The notes: generated from the sequence alone by a model not told the origin. A DNA stretch of 64,000 nt from Craspedostauros australis (GCA_026770025.1 JAMXDE010000010.1:1550001-1614000); one strand, 5' to 3'. Shown: positions 20,941-32,644, counted from the stretch's first letter. Numbers and translations are program-made.

Positions 20941-23900
20941 TGTGGCGACACAGACACGCTACTGCATTACATACCTACACAAGTACTCTCCTCTTGGATG
21001 CACGGAATAGCTTGGCCTGACAATGCGATAGTGCGATAGTGCGATAGTCTGAAACGGACTTGCGGGACCCCTGCACTCTACACTGCTCTATTCTACACTA
21101 CACTAGACTCTTCTCGAGTCTGCATTTGTTTGGTCGTGCCTTCAGTGGGCTTTGTGAAGAATGCAGAATATAGTAGTCCAGTTGAATGGTGAGTAGACTG
21201 ATCGGCTGACTGGTGGACATGCAGACGAATGTTTGAGTTCTTCGTGTGATGTTAAGATTCGTTGGATGGGTGACGTCAAACCATCAAGTTGAATTCGGGT
21301 TGTTGCGGTGCTTGCCATTGTTCAACGAACATTCATGAGCGTCGCCATTCTCGTTCCTGCTTGTGCTCGGAGGGACGAAATGCCGGAAGCACGAAGCAAG
21401 GTGGATTAAGGAGAATGCTGTGTTTGGCGTTCTGTTCTTGTCCTACAACAGGTTCCGTGTGCTCCTCCTTCCATTTCGCGCCTCCACGACTGGTCGTGAC
21501 ATCTGGGGAGCGACCAACGCAACACGTGGGTGGATGAGAACATCGCCATGGACAAGATGCCTATCACTTAACAGATCTACAGACCACAAGCCGGACAGAT
21601 CGCCTTGGTGTGAGCTGTGGTACGGTTGTCGCTGATCGGGTGTTTTCGTTTATCGCTCGTGACTACTCGCTGTACAGTTCGAAATGAGAAGCGATAGTTC
21701 GCGTTAGCACCTCGGAAATGATATTCTGGAGAACAAGCCCAACAATCACGATCGTGACGGAACTTACGCCGAGTGACGAGAAAACTCGGGATCACAAAGT
21801 CGGCGCGACGGAGAATCTGCCAGCATTGCATGCGCTTCGCCTTTTTGAGATGTGGCTGCTCGCGGCAGTTCGTCGTTGTTGGCGCAGATCACAAGGAGAA
21901 GCTCGACGCGATGGCGCTCATGATCACTGGTCCACGTGACAACATGGTGTGCCACCTTCGTGGTGGCGTACAAAAGCTACCTATGTGAAGCCGCGTCCCG
22001 AACACGATGGAGGGCGTACATATCCCAATTCATAATAGTACTATATTCGCTCAATGCGAGAGAGCGAGTGGACGTAGTCATCTGCGGCAATACATATACC
22101 TGTTGCCGCTTTGTTCATCAATACTCGTAGAAGTGTGGGGCATACCAATGAACCACTACATCTATACTTGCACCTGTCTCTCTCTCTCTCAGCCAGCTCC
22201 GCAGTTCACACATTGCTTGATGCCTTCACACACAGAGAGAGAGGGAGAGAGAGCGAAGATTGGAGCATCTAGATCGACTGTACGGATCCTTGGGCAACAA
22301 AGTATTTTGTAACAGAGTCGAGCGGGATGAAGACACAATTACCAGCTCTCTGTCCGCGAGTAGAGCGCCGCCATCAGAGCAGAAGCAACTGCATCACATA
22401 CTTGTACCCGCGGAGCAACCCAACTTCCATGCGTGACGATGGATCCAAATTGTGGTTTGCTGCGCGCCTTGTGTTTGTGATCCAGGTGTCACACCGCGCA
22501 CAGGACGCACGATATGCACTAAATGTACGACAGGCTGCTAATTGTTCCATGCTCCCGTTGTACATATAATATATATATCGGTGGAGTATTCTGAACAACT
22601 GCACAAGCCACAACAACGAACCTGCGTGCTTCCTTTTCTCATCCTTCTCGCCGGGCTGTTCGTCCTCCATCAATACCATAGTTGTCAAGTTCGCTCGCGA
22701 ACTCGTGCCCATACTCCGTTTGCATTTTCCCTGCGACGGGTGGCTATTGTGAGGTGCATCCCAAACACGATTTTTGGAAATGATTCGTCCACGGGATCAC
22801 AAACGCATGTGATATAGTAGCTTGGAGTAACAGAAATCCTTCTTGTGTGAATCTTCGCAGAATCCAGCGAGATGTCCACTCCACGAGTACTCGGCTTGCT
22901 TTCCTCCTCTCGTGTTCGTCGGTGCAACGACTCTTCACATTTCAGGTGCTCCACCCTGTTTGTATTGCTATCTGACCATTTTGCGCAGCGCAAGTGTGAT
23001 ACCCTTGCGAGATGGTCGTTCAGGCGTGATACGTTGTGTCGATCTCATGGGGAGGCCCACGGCGTTCCCATGATGTTGACCATCCTTCATAGGCATACTA
23101 TTGTCGATAGTCGGCAGCCACCTCGGCGCTGCCTCGATTTTCGCTTGCGATAATCATCCCCGAATACATGTTCGTCCCCTTCGAACACGATGGTGTTTCG
23201 GTATTGCTCAACAGCAGCTTGGTGGCGCTGGCTGGCACGTGAATCATGGCAGTAGAGTATATATTACGCATGCATAGTACCATGCCCTCCACACGAGCAA
23301 AGTGCTCTTTGCAGCAGAGATTTCTTCGCCTCTCCCTACTCCTATTTTAGTTCATGTTGAGAATCTCCGCTGTGGTTGGTTGCAAAGAAGAGGAAGAAGA
23401 CGATGGACGCACCACTCGACAAATGACGACGAACAATCACTCGAACACAACAACTACCAAACTGTACAAAAGTAAGAGTACACGGAGGAACCTCAACTTG
23501 GACAATAAGGTACTATACCATTTTGGCGCGTTTGTGATGACACGAATATTGGCAATAATAACGCTATTTTCAACCGCTGTCATGTACAACATTTATCAGA
23601 CATGCCAGCCGGGCCAACTTTCTTGACACTGTCTCAGCATGCATGTTCGTGGGATAACCGCAGCCGTTGATCTCCAGTCCGTTTCTCACTTGCTCCTATT
23701 TCAAAATTTGGCTCGCTTGTTTCTTGGTCTTACGATGTGGATAGAAACGCCTGTGCGCGAGTGCGTGCCTGCCACACGACAGAACCAATGCGATGCGATG
23801 CGATACGAGTCGACGTCAGTCCGCATGGAGCCTTCCTGACGTCACACATGGACATTTCTCTCGCTTCTTCTGACATGGCTCAGTGAATGGCCGGCTCTGC

Positions 23901-25074
23901 GAGGGTTCGGAGACGAGTTTTAAAAGCTGTTTGGCCAAGTAATTACCTTTGTGTGTGCCTGACGCTTGTGAATATAGTACCTCGTACAGGTACTAAACAC
24001 GTTGCTGTTGGAATAAAGCATCCATTCTATCGCAAGCGTACGACTACGTGCACTCGTGTACGAGGACACACGTGGTTGCTCAGAGCATCTGTTTTGGGGT
24101 GCGCGCATCTTCGGTCGTGGTTCCAGATTCCCAACGGATCCGCACCGCCTCGATCCCTGCGCTATCGGATGATGAATCACGCCATGCGCTGTCTGCCAGC
24201 ATTGGATTCTTCGTGATTGGCGACGATGATATAATTATAGCAACAAGTATTATTCCGCCCTCCCAAACCTTCATCGCAGCGTTCGTCACAAGTGCGATTG
24301 GGCCCATTTTGCGGAGTATTCTGCTCTGCAGCGTCGTACTCCAGGTCGTAATCCAGCTATCCTTCCCTGCACGAGCTACTTTTGCGTTCGTGTGTGGTGG
24401 CCGTTCTGAAGAATCCAACTTCCGCGTTTGCCACAGATCGGCTCTGCTGGACCTTTTTCGCAAACTTCGACTTGGTGGAACGAGGGAGACTTTGGCACTT
24501 CTTCGGGCAATGGGTGAGTGACTCAACCCAGGGCCCAAACTGCCAAAAAAATAGCAGCAGCATCAGCATGGCTAGGAGAGGGAGAACGTCACGCAGTACA
24601 TGTGCGTTCACGTACTACATAAGCGTAGGCACGCGTACGTACATGTATACGCGCAGAGTCGGGGCGGCAACAAGGCAGATCAAGGGCTGGGCAGTTGTCG
24701 TAGCACAGAAGAACGCAAAGGAACCACACTCCCACACAACCAAAATCCGAGAGGAAGCAACAGGAACCAACACACTAGAGACGAACCCTCCAGCGTGTAC
24801 GTTGCACAGTTCCTGTGGCTTGCGTCAACGTGCTCACCCACGTACGCTGATGGAGTACTACCAGCACTCACACAATCAAATGCACACATGCCAAAACGCA
24901 GAAATGCCCGGTTGTCCTGACACTCACATGCACCAAACGAGGACATCACAGAAGACGAGACCGAGCAACATCCCCTTTCTCACAATTCTAAAACACAGCC
25001 AAACAAACTCCCCATCACCAATCCACACAATTCCATCACACAAGTTTTATATTCTACCTTGTCCATTATCCACC
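20941..25074. other. 4.1-kb gene-poor stretch
   Basis: No frame on either strand has convincing length, composition or motif, and no tRNA or rRNA is visible. Small features: three copies of GCGATAGT near 21026-21048, CT and GA runs near 22180-22250, and AT-rich patches. A long frame running into the TPR-like gene from 24382 is treated as its 5' leader and not as protein, because its composition changes sharply at the ATG at 25075. Confidence 0.5.
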
Positions 25075-26079
25075 ATGTCATCAACAGTCACGACCACTTC
25101 CCCTGCCCACGTCGCGCTCCAGTGCCCACCATCCTCAGTCATGCAATCATCCCATGAAGAGCTGCAGAAACAGCAGATGGAGCAACATCAGGAGGCCGAT
25201 CTTTCGGTAAGCGACCTCAACGACCTTGGTGTGAGCAACCTCAAGTGCGGCAACATTGCCGCGGCCAAGGCCTGCCTTACCGAGGCCGTCGCCGTCATGA
25301 AGCAATCCGTGCGAACCACAGCAGCCGCAACCGCCCAGAACAGCAGCAGTAACAGCAGCAGCAACAGCAGCAACAAGATGAGGCGCCGACCATCCACATG
25401 CGCCTTGCAGGCCGCAACTGAGACTGCCATGATGGATGCCATGTCCATCACCAACCCTCTCTTCCCCAACGACATCGGCTTCGTCCCAACCCAAGCCATC
25501 TCGATCGGAACCAACGACCGCTTCTTCGAGTCTCCCGTCGAGGACACACAGATGAGGACGTCGATCATCATCTACAACCTCGCCCTCACGTTCCAAATGG
25601 AGGCAATGATGTACCACCACCCACAGAGCACAGCTGGACGCGAGCTCTTCACCAAGGCCCACAGTCTCTACGTGAACGCCCACCGCCTGCTGGTCCCATT
25701 TCTCAACAAGCAGGCTGCCATGCAGCAGCAGCAACAACAACAGCCAGCCGACACAGAGGCGGCGCTTCTGGAATGCCTCACAGACATCCTGTACATGGGC
25801 ATCCTGAACAACCTCGCCCAGACCTCCAAGTCCATGCTGCGATTCGAGGAAGCCTACCACCTCATGGACACGCTCATCGTGCAATGCCACGCGGTTGGAT
25901 CCCGGGGCTACTACACGCAGGAGGGTATCCTGAGCTGCCAGCAGGAGGAGTATGCGTACCAACAGGACACCGCTGATGTTTCCGACAACGTCAAGGCCAT
26001 CATGGATTCCTTCCGCAAGTCGGTTCTCCTCAACATCGCCACATCACAACTGCCAATGTCGTCGGCAGCGGCAGCCTGA
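25075..26079 (+). CDS. TPR-like protein of a diatom-type family
   Basis: A 334-residue protein. I start it at 25075 because that ATG has good context (CACCATGTC) and is followed by the conserved part; the frame upstream is His/Thr/Pro-rich leader-like sequence. Helical repeat-like segments include LSVSDLNDLGVSNLKCG-N-AAAKACLTEAV near 45-80, TSIIIYNLALTFQMEAM near 165-180, AHSLYVNAHRLLVPFL near 195-215 and DILYMGILNNLAQTSKSML near 235-260. This is the pattern of the many short TPR proteins I know from diatoms (a NLG...A...L unit, then YNLAL, then NNLA). Ser/Asn and Gln runs separate the segments. TPR units are protein-binding scaffolds; no partner can be inferred. No signal peptide or membrane segment is seen. 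Confidence 0.75.
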   Translation: MSSTVTTTSPAHVALQCPPSSVMQSSHEELQKQQMEQHQEADLSVSDLNDLGVSNLKCGNIAAAKACLTEAVAVMKQSVRTTAAATAQNSSSNSSSNSSNKMRRRPSTCALQAATETAMMDAMSITNPLFPNDIGFVPTQAISIGTNDRFFESPVEDTQMRTSIIIYNLALTFQMEAMMYHHPQSTAGRELFTKAHSLYVNAHRLLVPFLNKQAAMQQQQQQQPADTEAALLECLTDILYMGILNNLAQTSKSMLRFEEAYHLMDTLIVQCHAVGSRGYYTQEGILSCQQEEYAYQQDTADVSDNVKAIMDSFRKSVLLNIATSQLPMSSAAAA

Positions 26080-29000
26080 AATCGACTGCATCGCACAGAC
26101 GGCATTGCCACCAACTTGCACAAATGTCCCATCAATTTTATTACTTTACTCGAACATCTGCAGCAGAAGCAGCATTTACGCATCTGCACATAGGAGTATA
26201 TCACAACCACGCAAATGTTATAGCTATGTATTTTACCCACAAGTTCGCACAATCATTCACACGTTCATCCCTCCATCGGCAAAGAATGGTCTTCATCCGC
26301 AAAATGCCCGCATGTTGTTATTCATATAAAATATAACACAATGCCTATACAGTACCAATGTCATGGACTCTCTTCCAGTTTCCATCAGCAGCTCCATGGC
26401 TCAAGCGTGTCAGCAAACAGGCATCCAGGAGGGGACTTTCAATGGCCGACATTCATCATTACCCACATGCGTATACACAGGAGAACCGTGACAAGTATAA
26501 TATCATGTAATACGACACAGCACAGCACAGCGCATCTGAGCACAGCGCATCACGACGTCATTTTCACGGTGTCCACAATGCCGTCGTGCGCGGCCATGGC
26601 ATCAGATCATCTTCGTCCACGATGGACAAGGGTGCATACCGCAGCGCAATAGCGTGGAGCATTCACGACGCAAGACCAGGGGGAACAACACCATCGAATT
26701 CAGCCGCAAGTTGTTCCCCCCAGCACAGCACCAACAACTGGAGAAACACCGTGCGTCCACCCATACAATCATAAAGGCAGACAAATCGAGCAACAGGCAG
26801 ACATCTGCACTTGATAAAACGAACGAAGGGTGGCTCCCTCCACTGTCCCGGAAGATCCGATCTTTGCTGCTGCTGTGGCTGCACCTGTCGCTGCTGCTTC
26901 TCCTGCAATTCCAACCATCTCCTGCCGATGAGTCGTCGTAGAGTGCCTCCGTCGCTGTCCCTGCTGCGAGGAGCACTTCCACCCTTGCCGAAGATTGTCC
27001 ATTGTCTCTTTTGGAATACGTGATCCCCACACCTCTGTCTCGACGTTCCCTCTGCAACAACTTCTCCCTGTTCGCAAAAAGCTCTCCTCATTTCTTGTCA
27101 TTCGGGTGATTTGATGTGATGCATTGGTGGCTCGGGATGCTGTTCCACCCTCCCTCCGTCCCTTTGCATTTGTTGTTCTGCAGAACTGCGATGGGAGACG
27201 TTCGCAATGCAAAGATATCCGAAATGGTGTGGTGCCCACATCGTGAGGCAGTGGATGGCCATGTTCATGCGTGATGATACTCTCCACCTTCCGGCATTCG
27301 GTGATTCATGATGCTGTTGAAACCTCAGAAGAGGGATTCACGTCCTCGCCTGACCTGCATCTGCAACAACCACAAAGGTCGAGCACGGCAGAAGATGCGG
27401 TCGTGAATGCCGATGACATTGGTGATGCCGTTGTTCCAGGACGAACTTCATCGAACTTGTGCGCGCAACCGCCCACGTACGCGCTATCGCTCTGCCTGCA
27501 CACGAACCCCATGGGCGTCATGATGTATCACTTGCAACCTTCTGTCTCACTAGATCAATATTTGTACCTAATCAAAGGCGTCAAGCGGAAGGCTCATAGG
27601 GAACACGTCTGGCGGACGAAAAAATTCTCCCGATGGAGACACCACTTTCGTCACTCAATAGCGAAAATTATGCCTGCGCTTCACCGAATTCGCACCAGTT
27701 GATGTTCGCCAATTCGTCATATGCCACGCACGCAAACAACAGGAAAGAGGATATCCTTAATTTTGCACCAACATTTTGTTCGTGATTGGAGCGGGCCGGA
27801 TTTGATGTACCATCTCCTTTGTACAGAGGTCATCCAACGTGGTGCACGCAGTGTGTGAACTCGAAAATACAACAGGAGATCAGAGGAGAGTGGAGTGGAG
27901 CAGACCAGAGCAGATCTACAACACAAGCTAGGGGGGCAGTGGAAAATCGTAAAAGGAGCTCTATCCAAAACCGATTCGTAATTTCTATCAGAATTATTCA
28001 TCTTTGTTCATCTTTATACTCTAATTCATCGTGTTTTTGCCATTTTTCTGTTTCGGGATTGCTTTCTACAGCTTTTGTTTTGCTTTGTGTCTGACAGTCG
28101 CTGTCTGCGCCTTCCGTGTGGTTCTGGCCCTCGCAGGTTTGCAGACTCTGTCGTTGTCTTCGCCATTCTTCCAGAAGACTTTTGTGCCGTCCGTCAGGCT
28201 GCGCTGGTTTGTGGTGGCGTTCATTTTTTGTCCATCTTTCCTGTCGGTTGGCTGGGTCTACGCCTTCAGGCAGACAAAATCAATGCCGTCGACTTGCAAT
28301 CGGTGGCCGCATTTCGGGTTTGATGATGGCAAGCCAAATCGATCTTCGCTTTGATCGCGTCCCATCGTCATCTCTCTCTTCTTCTGTGTATGTAGCACCC
28401 TTCTTCGTTCTTGCATTGCTGTGATGCTCGCCCATTTTGGTTTCCTTCATTCATCATCCTGCTCCTCTTCGGTTGCCTTCCATCGATTCACACCATCACC
28501 CCCTCAGCCTGTCGATCAGCAGTTCTGTGAGCCGTCTTCATTCGTCTCTGTATCCTTCACAGGCATCATAGGTGCGATCTTGTTCCCACACATGCACCCC
28601 CATGACAATGTAGTCACCCTTGTGCTAGTCATCTCGCCACTGTTCCTGCCTCTCCCCTTTTGCTCTGTGTGCGGCTGTCGAGCCCAGCGTGCCATCTGCA
28701 TGCATCATTCGTTTCTCCTCGCGGTATACGACTACTTGTATCCTCGGTTGCAGCCATTTCTCACAGCAACTCTACTATAGTGTGTACAACGATTCCTACA
28801 CGAAGATAGCTTCACCAGTCCCATGCACTTCGCTTGCACGCTCCCTTTCTTGGATCCGTTGCACTGGTCTGGTCCAAAGCAACACTTGTCAAGCAGCCAG
28901 ATTGGCTTCCTCCTTGGTGCCTCTGTATTCCTGGGTCCGCACAATGTGAAATCACACCTCCAGTATAGTAGCAGTGGCTCATTCAGCACATGCAGTCTCA

Positions 29001-29292
29001 CAGAATCTCGGCATCATTTCTAGAGACATCGTTGGCAACTACGACTGTGTGGACACAATGCACCATGCACCATGCACATACACTCCTCTGCAATTCTGTG
29101 TTGGTTCACAGAAACATGTGTGCTCATTGCCCAAGCATACCATCGCATTGTTGTGTCGTATCAGTTTTTGGGGTCACCATTCCAGCGCCTCCATGCATCC
29201 CCACGTGCTATCCAAATGGCAAGACACATCACTACAACACCAAGAGCTTGGAATTAAACCTGTATTCTATGAACCAATGTGTTATCTATGCA
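26080..29292. other. 3.2-kb gene-poor stretch before the mobile island
   Basis: It contains the 3' UTR of the TPR-like gene and then sequence without any convincing coding frame. Frames around 26600-27300 overlap on both strands and have Gln/Ser/Arg-rich shadow composition; those around 28030-28420 are Phe/Leu/Ser-rich because the DNA is T-rich. No RNA gene is seen. The last few hundred bases may belong to the flank of the transposase-bearing element. Confidence 0.45.
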
Positions 29293-30361
29293 TTAGCTGT
29301 TCTGCTCTGGATCTTCCACGAGCGAGGCAACCCAGGTTCTCACCTCCATTATGTTTGCCATTGTCTGGTGAATGTCGAACAAGGGGTTTGTGTGCTGCAA
29401 CTCCAGTTGTGTTATTGCAGCTACTGAATACATTGCAAGCTGATGCCGCTTGTGAGCATGGCGCCACTTGTTCTCAAGACACCCCCAATTTTTGAACCTC
29501 TTGTGGACGGTCTCATGGCGGGCACGGACAACTCCATTGAAACGAGTGCGCTCCAAACAACATGCTGCCTCGCCTCTGTAGCCTTTGTCTGTGACGACCT
29601 GCTCACCAGGATCCAGTTGCTGTCTGAGGCATTCACGGAAGATGGTGATGTCTGGGTATTCACCACAAACATAGGGTCCCCGCACCCACACAAGATGCCC
29701 GGTCTCAATGCACACACCAGTTTCATATCGAAGCCCAGCATGTCTGAATTTGTGAGAGTACCAGAGCTTGTTGAATGGCTTTGGTTCAACGATGCGGAAA
29801 TCCGTTCCATCAACAGACATGAGCTGCTTTGCATGAGGCTTGGCATTTATTTTTCGATCGTTTAGGAGTATCTGCAAGTGCAGGGAACAGCATTGGAAGC
29901 AAACATCGGAGAGTTGATGATGATGGTGAGTAAGGATGAGGTGTGGAGCAAATTGCAGCAGTCATCATGGCACATGCATGCCACGGTTGACTTACAATTT
30001 TTGTGCTCAACCTGCCCATCCCTTCCAGCATGATCCATGTCCATTTCATCAATGTTTTCCGATCACGGTTGAGTCTCACAGCTAGTGCATCCCATGAGGA
30101 GTATTGTTTGAGGAAGGCCATGGCCGAGAGCATGTGCTCCATGCGTGCGTTGCTTGGGATAAGGTCGTGGTGGACCAGGCCCTCCCACACCTTTGCTGCC
30201 ACCGTTGCATTCGTTCCAAATGATGTTTGGAAGGTTCTGTGCATCCAGGGAGGGGGAGGATTGCACTGATCAATTGTCACAGGCCGTCCAAGGAGGTGCA
30301 TGCCCTCATGGGCGACATTGGATGTAGTGGCGGCTTCTTGCATTGATGCTTGCGGTTGCAT
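29293..30361 (-). CDS. Harbinger-like DDE transposase, one intron
   Basis: Exon 1 30361-29996 and exon 2 29871-29293, joined in phase 0 across a 124-bp GT-AG intron (donor GTAAGT, acceptor TTGCAG), give 314 residues. The first part has the order seen in this transposase group: FQTSFG-, AFLKQYSSWDALAVRL and RKTLMKWTWIMLEGM, a likely helix-turn-helix. The catalytic part has SVDGTDFRI (D143), VVTDKGYRG (D217) and RARHETVHKRFKN (E242), the DDE triad of DDE_Tnp_4-type enzymes that cut and paste DNA elements. The second Asp and Glu are only 25 residues apart, shorter than I expect for the family, so an internal deletion is possible. The start is the first in-frame ATG; the frame is open further upstream. 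I found no terminal inverted repeats. Confidence 0.75.
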
Positions 30362-30647
30362 TTGGTGAATGGTGCTGGTGTTGCCTGGTGAGTGGAGTTG
30401 TTGTTGGAGATGGCAACAAATGTGTATGGCGTTCGATGCGTGGGGTGCTGTGTTTGATTTTGTTGTGTTCTCCAACTCGCATCTTCCATCGACGCCCTTT
30501 CTCGGTGGATCCTGAAGTGCACATCGCGATGTGTTCCATGATCTTGCTTGGCACAGCAAAACGTTAACACTGTCACAGGGTGAGGCAAACTCGTGGGGGT
30601 GACATCACACACATGCTCTCCGCGCGTTGTTTGCTGCTAACAGTGGA

Positions 30648-30853
30648 TATCAGCACAAAATCGAATAGTGCTAAGTACGTTACTCCCGTAGCCCCCACTA
30701 TCTATAAATTTCACTTGTGTTCGGATCAGCAATCGCATCGCCTGTAGCTCAACGGTAGAGCACCAGTAATTCTAACTGAGATTCCGGGTTCGAATCCCGG
30801 CATGGTACTTTGCTTTTGCTCTCCCCTTGTGATTTTTCGATAGTGCTCTAATA
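30648..30853 (+). repeat. TRIM 5' LTR
   Basis: 206 bp, from TATCAGCACAAAATCG to GTGCTCTAATA; identical to the 3' copy at 31104-31309. Its middle is the tRNA-like sequence at 30739-30809. A TATAAA-like string (CTATCTATAAATTTC) lies about 45 bp upstream of the tRNA-like part and could serve Pol II or external Pol III initiation. Confidence 0.93.
30739..30809 (+). promoter_or_regulatory. tRNA-like sequence with Pol III A and B boxes (5' LTR)
   Basis: D arm GCTC-AACGGTA-GAGC, anticodon-arm-like CCAGT-AATTCTA-ACTGA, short variable loop and T arm CCGGG-TTCGAAT-CCCGG are all recognisable. The A box TAGCTCAACGG (30746-30756) and B box GGTTCGAATCC (30788-30798) match the Pol III consensus fully. The acceptor stem pairs poorly and the loop lacks U33, so it is unlikely to be a working tRNA; a tRNA-derived promoter fits better. 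TTTT at 30815-30818 is a ready Pol III terminator. Confidence 0.85.
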
Positions 30854-30869
30854 GATTAACAGTCGCAGC
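30854..30869 (+). other. TRIM primer-binding site
   Basis: GATTAACAGTCGCAGC directly abuts the 5' LTR. Its reverse complement contains CTGTTAA, the anticodon loop of tRNA-Asn(GTT), so first-strand synthesis may be primed by a tRNA-Asn fragment ending in the anticodon arm, a half-tRNA scheme like that known for copia. Confidence 0.8.
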
Positions 30870-31094
30870 TAGTTCTACATCGCTGAGTTAGGACAACCTT
30901 GCACAACACGCCTTCGTGGGCGCGTTGCGATCACCGGATTTCGACCCAGTCTCACACTTGTCTGCTACGGCAGCACTCCCACTTCGTCTGGCAGTATTAG
31001 CCACCCAGCAATGAGGGTGCCCCGATGTGGGGAGACGCGGGAAATGACAACTTTCCGTCATAGTGCTCTTGAGCAGGTGGTCCACGGTCGTAGC

Positions 31095-31103
31095 GTAGGG
31101 GAG
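31095..31103 (+). other. TRIM polypurine tract
   Basis: GTAGGGGAG lies immediately before the 3' LTR. The GGGGAG end is the same as in the copia elements at 31998-39170 and 45281-52467 (TTTGGGGAG). Confidence 0.8.
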
Positions 31104-31309
31104 TATCAGCACAAAATCGAATAGTGCTAAGTACGTTACTCCCGTAGCCCCCACTATCTATAAATTTCACTTGTGTTCGGATCAGCAATCGCATCGCCTG
31201 TAGCTCAACGGTAGAGCACCAGTAATTCTAACTGAGATTCCGGGTTCGAATCCCGGCATGGTACTTTGCTTTTGCTCTCCCCTTGTGATTTTTCGATAGT
31301 GCTCTAATA
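31104..31309 (+). repeat. TRIM 3' LTR
   Basis: 206 bp, identical base for base to the 5' LTR as far as I can compare. It is followed by the target-site duplication GTGGA. Confidence 0.93.
31195..31265 (+). promoter_or_regulatory. tRNA-like sequence with Pol III A and B boxes (3' LTR)
   Basis: Second copy of the tRNA-like sequence, 456 bp downstream of the first. The A box is at 31202-31212 and the B box at 31244-31254. A Pol III transcript started here would run toward host DNA unless stopped at the TTTT at 31271-31274. Confidence 0.85.
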
Positions 31310-31314
31310 GTGGA

Positions 31315-31997
31315 GGTGATGGCAAGGATCATGATTTCATACAATGGGCTTCTCGGCCAATCAGATCACTTCATTGAGGGCTCAAGATACGTCGGAGCTC
31401 CTCAATGAATTGCAGGTCAACGTCTACATAACGGCATTCCATGATCTACAGAATCTTGCGCTTGGTTGTGAACGCTTCTTGGACGCAGTTCACAATATCA
31501 TGACAAGTTTGATACACAATTCGTTTTGTCAATGGTGTCACAGGATTCGATTCCGTGAAGTCTGGTTTGTAAAAGATCCACACGAATCATGGCTTGCGAT
31601 TTGGGGTGCACCAGGATGACCAGTTATGTAATGATGACCTGTATCGTCAGGACCAGTGTATGCAAGATCTGGTTTTGCTGGTTCGGATTGGCCCTATTGA
31701 CGGTCACAAGTGCTGCCACGTCGGTGGCACTTCGCGAACAATGGAACGTTTCTGCGCGTTCGCAACCACATGGAGGCGCATTCTCCCCCTGTATTTGTTA
31801 GTCATTGCCACGGCTATGCGGTTTGGGAAGCAGTGTTCACGAATATATTCGCTTGTTCCCAAGCCATCTCTAAGTGTTTTTGAAGGAGCGACACATGCCC
31901 AAGCTACAGTACCCGTACGCACAAGATGGGAATGGGGTCATTCCAGGCATGAAACATACTTGCACATACAGCTGAATGGATGGTGGCATTTGCAGCA
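31315..31997. other. Spacer between TRIM and copia element, no gene seen
   Basis: 683 bp that contain overlapping frames on both strands (for example 31594-32040 on +) without motifs. It may be old mobile-element sequence, but I find no boundary, terminal repeat or recognisable protein fragment. Confidence 0.5.
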
Positions 31998-32620
31998 TGT
32001 TAGAACGAAATCAAGGATGGGATTCCGCACCGAAACGTAGAGTGATCAGATCGTTGTTGGGGTGAGGATGAGTGTTTGTTATTGAGTGTTATTCGTATGG
32101 TAGTATGAATGCAGGCGAGCTCACAAGATGGATTCTTGAGAACTGTGAGCATGAGAGAGACATGACAGGTCTCATGCAAATTGCAGGTGAAATTAACACG
32201 GAGACAACACGGCAAATGTGCGTGTTACTGCGTGAAGATGAGGTGCAAAAGTCAATGAACAAAACACCGCGATAGCCCGTGTTGCGAATTACGTCTTCTC
32301 ACGATGTTGCTAGTAGTACGATCACACGATTGATCGTATTCACTTGAGAAGGTCATGGCAAGATTCGCACGTGTCACACCCAAGATCCAAGTCTGTCCTG
32401 ATTGGGCAGATTGGCTCATCTTGGCAAGAAATCAATTTCCGCGACATTTTTGGATCTGTGATTGAGGGAAAACGATTCTTGCGACGCGAAATGCGACACA
32501 AATCTGACACAACGGATTTTCGACCAAAATTTCCGTTCGGAACGGAAAAGGTAAGAAAAGTGGAGATTTCTGATTGGTCGACGGGTGTCGCTATTGTTAG
32601 AGATTTAGCGTGCGCTAATA
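31998..32620 (-). repeat. Copia copy 1, 3' LTR
   Basis: 623 bp, identical to 38548-39170. On the element strand it runs from TATTAGCGCACGCTAAATC to CGTTCTAACA. It contains a palindrome TTCCGTTCCGAACGGAA, a CCAAT motif and an inverted repeat around CGATCAATCGTGTGATCG. Confidence 0.95.
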
Positions 32621-32629
32621 CTCCCCAAA
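32621..32629 (-). other. Copia copy 1, polypurine tract
   Basis: On the minus strand TTTGGGGAG stands directly before the 3' LTR, where plus-strand DNA synthesis of the element would start. Confidence 0.85.
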
Positions 32630-32644
32630 GCGTGTCCCGGACAT

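Larger units (their letters stand above)
30648..31309 (+). mobile_element. Complete TRIM-type LTR retroelement with tRNA-like Pol III promoter in its LTRs
   Basis: A 662-bp element made of two identical 206-bp direct terminal repeats and a 250-bp internal part, flanked by a perfect 5-bp target-site duplication, GTGGA (30643-30647 and 31310-31314). Right after the left LTR stands GATTAACAGTCGCAGC, a primer-binding site almost the same as in the nearby copia elements, and right before the right LTR stands GTAGGGGAG, a polypurine tract. No coding frame is present, so it is non-autonomous. The LTR ends are TATCAG and CTAATA in place of TG and CA; the copia family at 31998-39170 has TATTAG and CTAACA. 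Each LTR contains a tRNA-like sequence with intact A and B boxes. Identical LTRs imply a recent insertion. It lies between the transposase gene and a full-length copia element. Confidence 0.9.

Noticed and set aside
24382..25074. 231-codon N-terminal extension of the TPR-like protein
   Set aside because: Composition is unlike the rest of the protein (His/Thr/Pro-rich, codons unlike the gene), it has no internal motif, and the ATG at 25075 has a much better context.
28031..28424. Membrane-protein-like frames rich in Phe, Leu and Ser
   Set aside because: The hydrophobic look comes from T-rich DNA; overlapping frames look the same and no start, splice site or motif supports a gene.
29000..30647. 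Terminal inverted repeats for the Harbinger-like element
   Set aside because: I compared both flanks by eye and found only short chance matches such as GGGGTCACC against GGGGGTGACA, with no matching 3-bp duplication.
30739..30809. Functional tRNA gene
   Set aside because: The acceptor stem pairs only about four of seven bases and the anticodon loop lacks U33. Two identical copies lie inside LTRs, so a tRNA-derived promoter is the better call.
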